Source: an uncultured Gemella sp. (GTDB lineage: Bacteria > Bacillota > Bacilli > Staphylococcales > Gemellaceae). From it: 6,413 nucleotides of DNA. The notes under the pieces were generated by a model, which was given only the letters and a program-made list of their open reading frames with translations, did no database searches and had not been told where the DNA came from. Location: assembly GCA_947254465.1 (NCBI GenBank), contig CAMYEU010000100.1:1-6413 (forward strand). Direction: 5' to 3'. A program made the position numbers and the translations under genes. Of the stretch, positions 4,771 through 6,413 are shown in pieces. Numbering within the stretch: the stretch's first letter is position 1; every line of letters starts with the position of its first letter.

Positions 4771-6368
4771 TTATTTCTCTTCTGTTTGGTTGTTGGTTGT
4801 TTCTTCTTTTGATGTAGTACTGTTAGAAGTATCTTCTTTTTCTGTGTTGTTTTTTGGCTCTACTGTAGTTGTATTGTTGCTACTAGAAACTTTGTTTTCT
4901 GAGTTAAGAGTCGTACTATTTTCATTTTCTGTTGAAGGTTCTTTTGGTTTAGCACTTGCTAATAATGCAGCAAGTAATCTGTCGATATCATTAATTAGTA
5001 TCGTTTCAGCTTTTCCACCAAGTGTGAAGTTTACCGCTTTTCCATATGGTGTTTCAATAATATTCAGCGAATCTGGAGAAAGTTTAAAGATTCCCGCAAG
5101 TAAGTTTACTTTTGCAGTTTCTGCTGGAGTAAGTTCTACTTTTTTATTATCTGTCGTATTATTTTCTTCTTTAGGAGTACTTACTTCATTGTTTGGTTGA
5201 TTTCCAGTGTTACTTTCATTATTTGTGTTATTATCTTTTTCTTCTTCTGGTTTTACTTCAGTGGCTGGAGTAGTTAATTCAGTTTTCTCTGTTGTTTTAT
5301 TTGCATATTTTTCAAAATCTGCTTTGTCATACTTGGCATTAGAGAATTCGATTGGGAATGAAGGATCGTTTGCTTCTTTAGCGAATTGTTCAGCTGAAGA
5401 GCGAAGTGTTGCACCATCACTGTCAGTCTCATTTAATTTATTATATTTTTCACCAAATTCTACTTTTGAACTTTCATTGTGTTCTAGTGCGTAGTGAAGA
5501 GCATTTTTCGCATTAATAAGTCTTGTAACAAGTGTTCTCATAGGGGTTCTAGTGATGAATGCTTGAGATTCATATGAATCTTTTACAAGAGAAGCAAGTT
5601 CTTCACGTAGTTGGTTATCAATCTTATCACTATCTATATTCTCCAAGAAGTATTTGATGTAACTTACAGTTGTAATACTTTCACGATCTTCAAATTTTTG
5701 AAGTTCATCTAGCATATGACTAACTTTATTTAGTGTATTAGCATCTTTATTTGAGCTAGCTTCATTTAACTCATTAGTTAAGTCAGTTTTTGAAAGACCA
5801 TATTTTTCAATATCAGTATCTTTGATTCTATTTAGTAGAGTATTATATTTTTTAACTAATTCATCATTTTTAGAAGTATTCGCATTAGCTTCTTCTTGAA
5901 TGTATTTTTTGTCAAAATTATTCAACATTTCAAGGTATCCGTCAGTAGAGTTGGTTGGTAATTCTTCTATTGTTGCGCGTAATTGATCTAGTGCACGATT
6001 TACACGGTTTGCTTGCTTTTTATCATTGCTGTGTTTAGCAAGGTTATTAGCTTTAAGTTCCTCGATACGTTTGAATACAGCTTCTTTATCAAAGTCTCCC
6101 GCAACATAGTTTCCTGTGATATTAGGAATTCTATTTTTGTAGTAGATGTCAGCTCCTTTAGATAAAATTTTAACAAAATGATCATGATCTCCATGAGGAA
6201 TTACAAATTTATCCCCGTCACGTTTGATTTTATCTGCAGGAATACCTGTACGTTTTGATAAAGCAAGTAATTCATTTTCAAAATCCACTTCATCATCACC
6301 TGTAACTTCTGGAATATGGAATTTCTCGCGAGGAATTAGATATGGGTGAATGTGTGTTGGATCGTAAG
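4771..6368 (-). CDS. Histidine triad surface protein (5'-partial)
   Basis: The frame has no stop from the end of genuine sequence at 6368 down to TAA at 4773-4771, giving 531 visible residues. The GTG at 6288 lies inside the frame and is not the start: 26 more codons precede it (YDPTHIHPYLIPREKFHIPE and onwards). Order: a DPTHIH variant triad with PYLIP; triad HGDHDH (6178-6195) followed by FVKI; a domain with YYKNRIPNI and VAGDFDKEAVFKRIEELK, ending STDGYLEMLNNFDKK; a helical region of about 200 residues; a Pro/Glu/Asn/Thr-rich linker; a triad-like module with no histidines (4981-5109); and a low-complexity Ser/Thr/Asn/Glu tail ending TEEK. No LPXTG or membrane anchor is present, so any attachment must depend on the unseen N terminus, a lipobox in known Pht proteins. 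The Pht-like class is clear; function in zinc binding or host contact is inferred. Codons beyond 6366 are corrupted by adapter. Confidence 0.92.
4981..5109 (-). other. Degenerate histidine triad module (HGDHxH replaced by LGGKAE)
   Basis: VNLLAGIFKLSPDSLN, IIETPYGKAVNFT, LGGKAE, TILINDID aligns without gaps over 43 residues to the intact module of the LRR protein at 530-658. I count 14 identities, including IET, GKA, TIL and the D of the ending. The triad HGDHSH is replaced by LGGKAE, so the fold may be kept while the metal site is lost. Confidence 0.7.
6178..6195 (-). other. Histidine triad motif HGDHDH
   Basis: The codons read HGDHDH in the context KFVIPHGDHDHFVKI, a canonical HxxHxH Pht motif. 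Preceding residues ALSKRTGIPADKIKRDGD match the module type seen at 2621-2980 on the + strand. Confidence 0.92.
6346..6363 (-). other. Variant histidine triad DPTHIH
   Basis: YDPTHIHPYLIPREK resembles the Pht pattern HGxHxHxxIP with the first histidine replaced by aspartate, itself a possible zinc ligand. It is next to the end of genuine sequence, so the upstream half of the module cannot be checked. Confidence 0.4.
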
Positions 6369-6413
6369 CTGTCTCTTATACACATCTGACGCTGCCGACG
6401 ATATGCAGTGTGT
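6369..6413. other. Illumina Nextera adapter contamination
   Basis: CTGTCTCTTATACACATCT (6369-6387) is the Tn5 mosaic end used in Nextera libraries. GACGCTGCCGACGA (6388-6401) completes the reverse complement of the Read 1 transposase adapter. TATGCAGT (6402-6409) fits an 8-base i5 index (ACTGCATA in the other orientation) and GTGT (6410-6413) fits the beginning of the following flow-cell sequence. This is library sequence, not genome, and should be trimmed. Confidence 0.98.

Noticed and set aside
4790..5494. Two + strand open frames encoding Val/Leu/Ser/Phe-rich peptides
   Set aside because: They are the antisense shadow of the Thr/Asn/Glu-rich tail of the - strand surface protein; the apparent hydrophobic segments come from this composition.
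6000..6194. 64-codon - strand open frame
   Set aside because: It overlaps the histidine triad protein in another frame and resembles no family.
6286..6288. GTG as start of the - strand surface protein
   Set aside because: The frame continues upstream for 26 codons with Pht-like residues to the adapter junction, and the bases before GTG (GGTGATGATGAA) are coding and not a well-spaced ribosome-binding site.
1..6368. CRISPR array, insertion sequence, tRNA/rRNA genes or phage genes
   Set aside because: No regularly spaced direct repeats, transposase-like frames, tRNA cloverleafs or phage proteins were seen. The Tn5 mosaic end at 6369 comes from library preparation and is not a resident transposon.
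3180..6368. A functional system linking serine sensing to zinc-binding surface proteins
   Set aside because: The only link is gene adjacency and possible read-through. SerRS here is an ordinary housekeeping enzyme, so a dedicated system is not supported.

Overview
The window is AT-rich DNA from a low-GC Gram-positive bacterium of the class Bacilli. The evidence is a T-box-controlled seryl-tRNA synthetase, Streptococcus-type histidine triad (Pht) surface proteins, strong AGGAG ribosome-binding sites and heavy use of A/T-ending codons. The protein style fits a host-associated genus such as Gemella or a relative of Streptococcus; the genus is an inference.

Layout. (1) 1-3004, + strand: the 3' 1000 codons of a large surface protein whose 5' end lies off the left edge. 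It combines histidine triad modules (HxxHxH, zinc-binding in Pht proteins) with an internalin-like block of about 15-16 leucine-rich repeats, an architecture like the streptococcal Slr/Blr proteins. (2) 3005-3179: a convergent intergenic gap with a strong hairpin, probably a bidirectional terminator. (3) 3180-4460, - strand: complete serS. (4) 4461-4770: the serS control region, containing a sigma-A promoter, a T-box leader with a UCU (Ser) specifier, overlapping antiterminator and terminator, and a ribosome-binding site. (5) 4771-6368, - strand: the 3' part of a second histidine triad protein, whose 5' end is cut off by the end of real sequence. (6) 6369-6413: not genomic. It is an Illumina Nextera adapter read-through (transposon mosaic end, Read 1 adapter, i5 barcode and the start of the flow-cell sequence).

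How the parts relate. The two surface proteins are paralogues over a C-terminal unit of the left protein (a histidine triad followed by a domain ending in TDGYL). They lie in opposite orientations on either side of serS. Pht-type proteins are surface proteins linked to zinc acquisition and host interaction, and serS is a housekeeping gene that appears to be simply lodged between them. I see no previously undescribed multi-gene system. The most interesting biology is the presence, in both surface proteins, of histidine triad modules whose metal-binding histidines have been replaced or deleted next to intact copies. A second point is that the T-box of serS may also act on transcripts running through from the upstream surface-protein gene.
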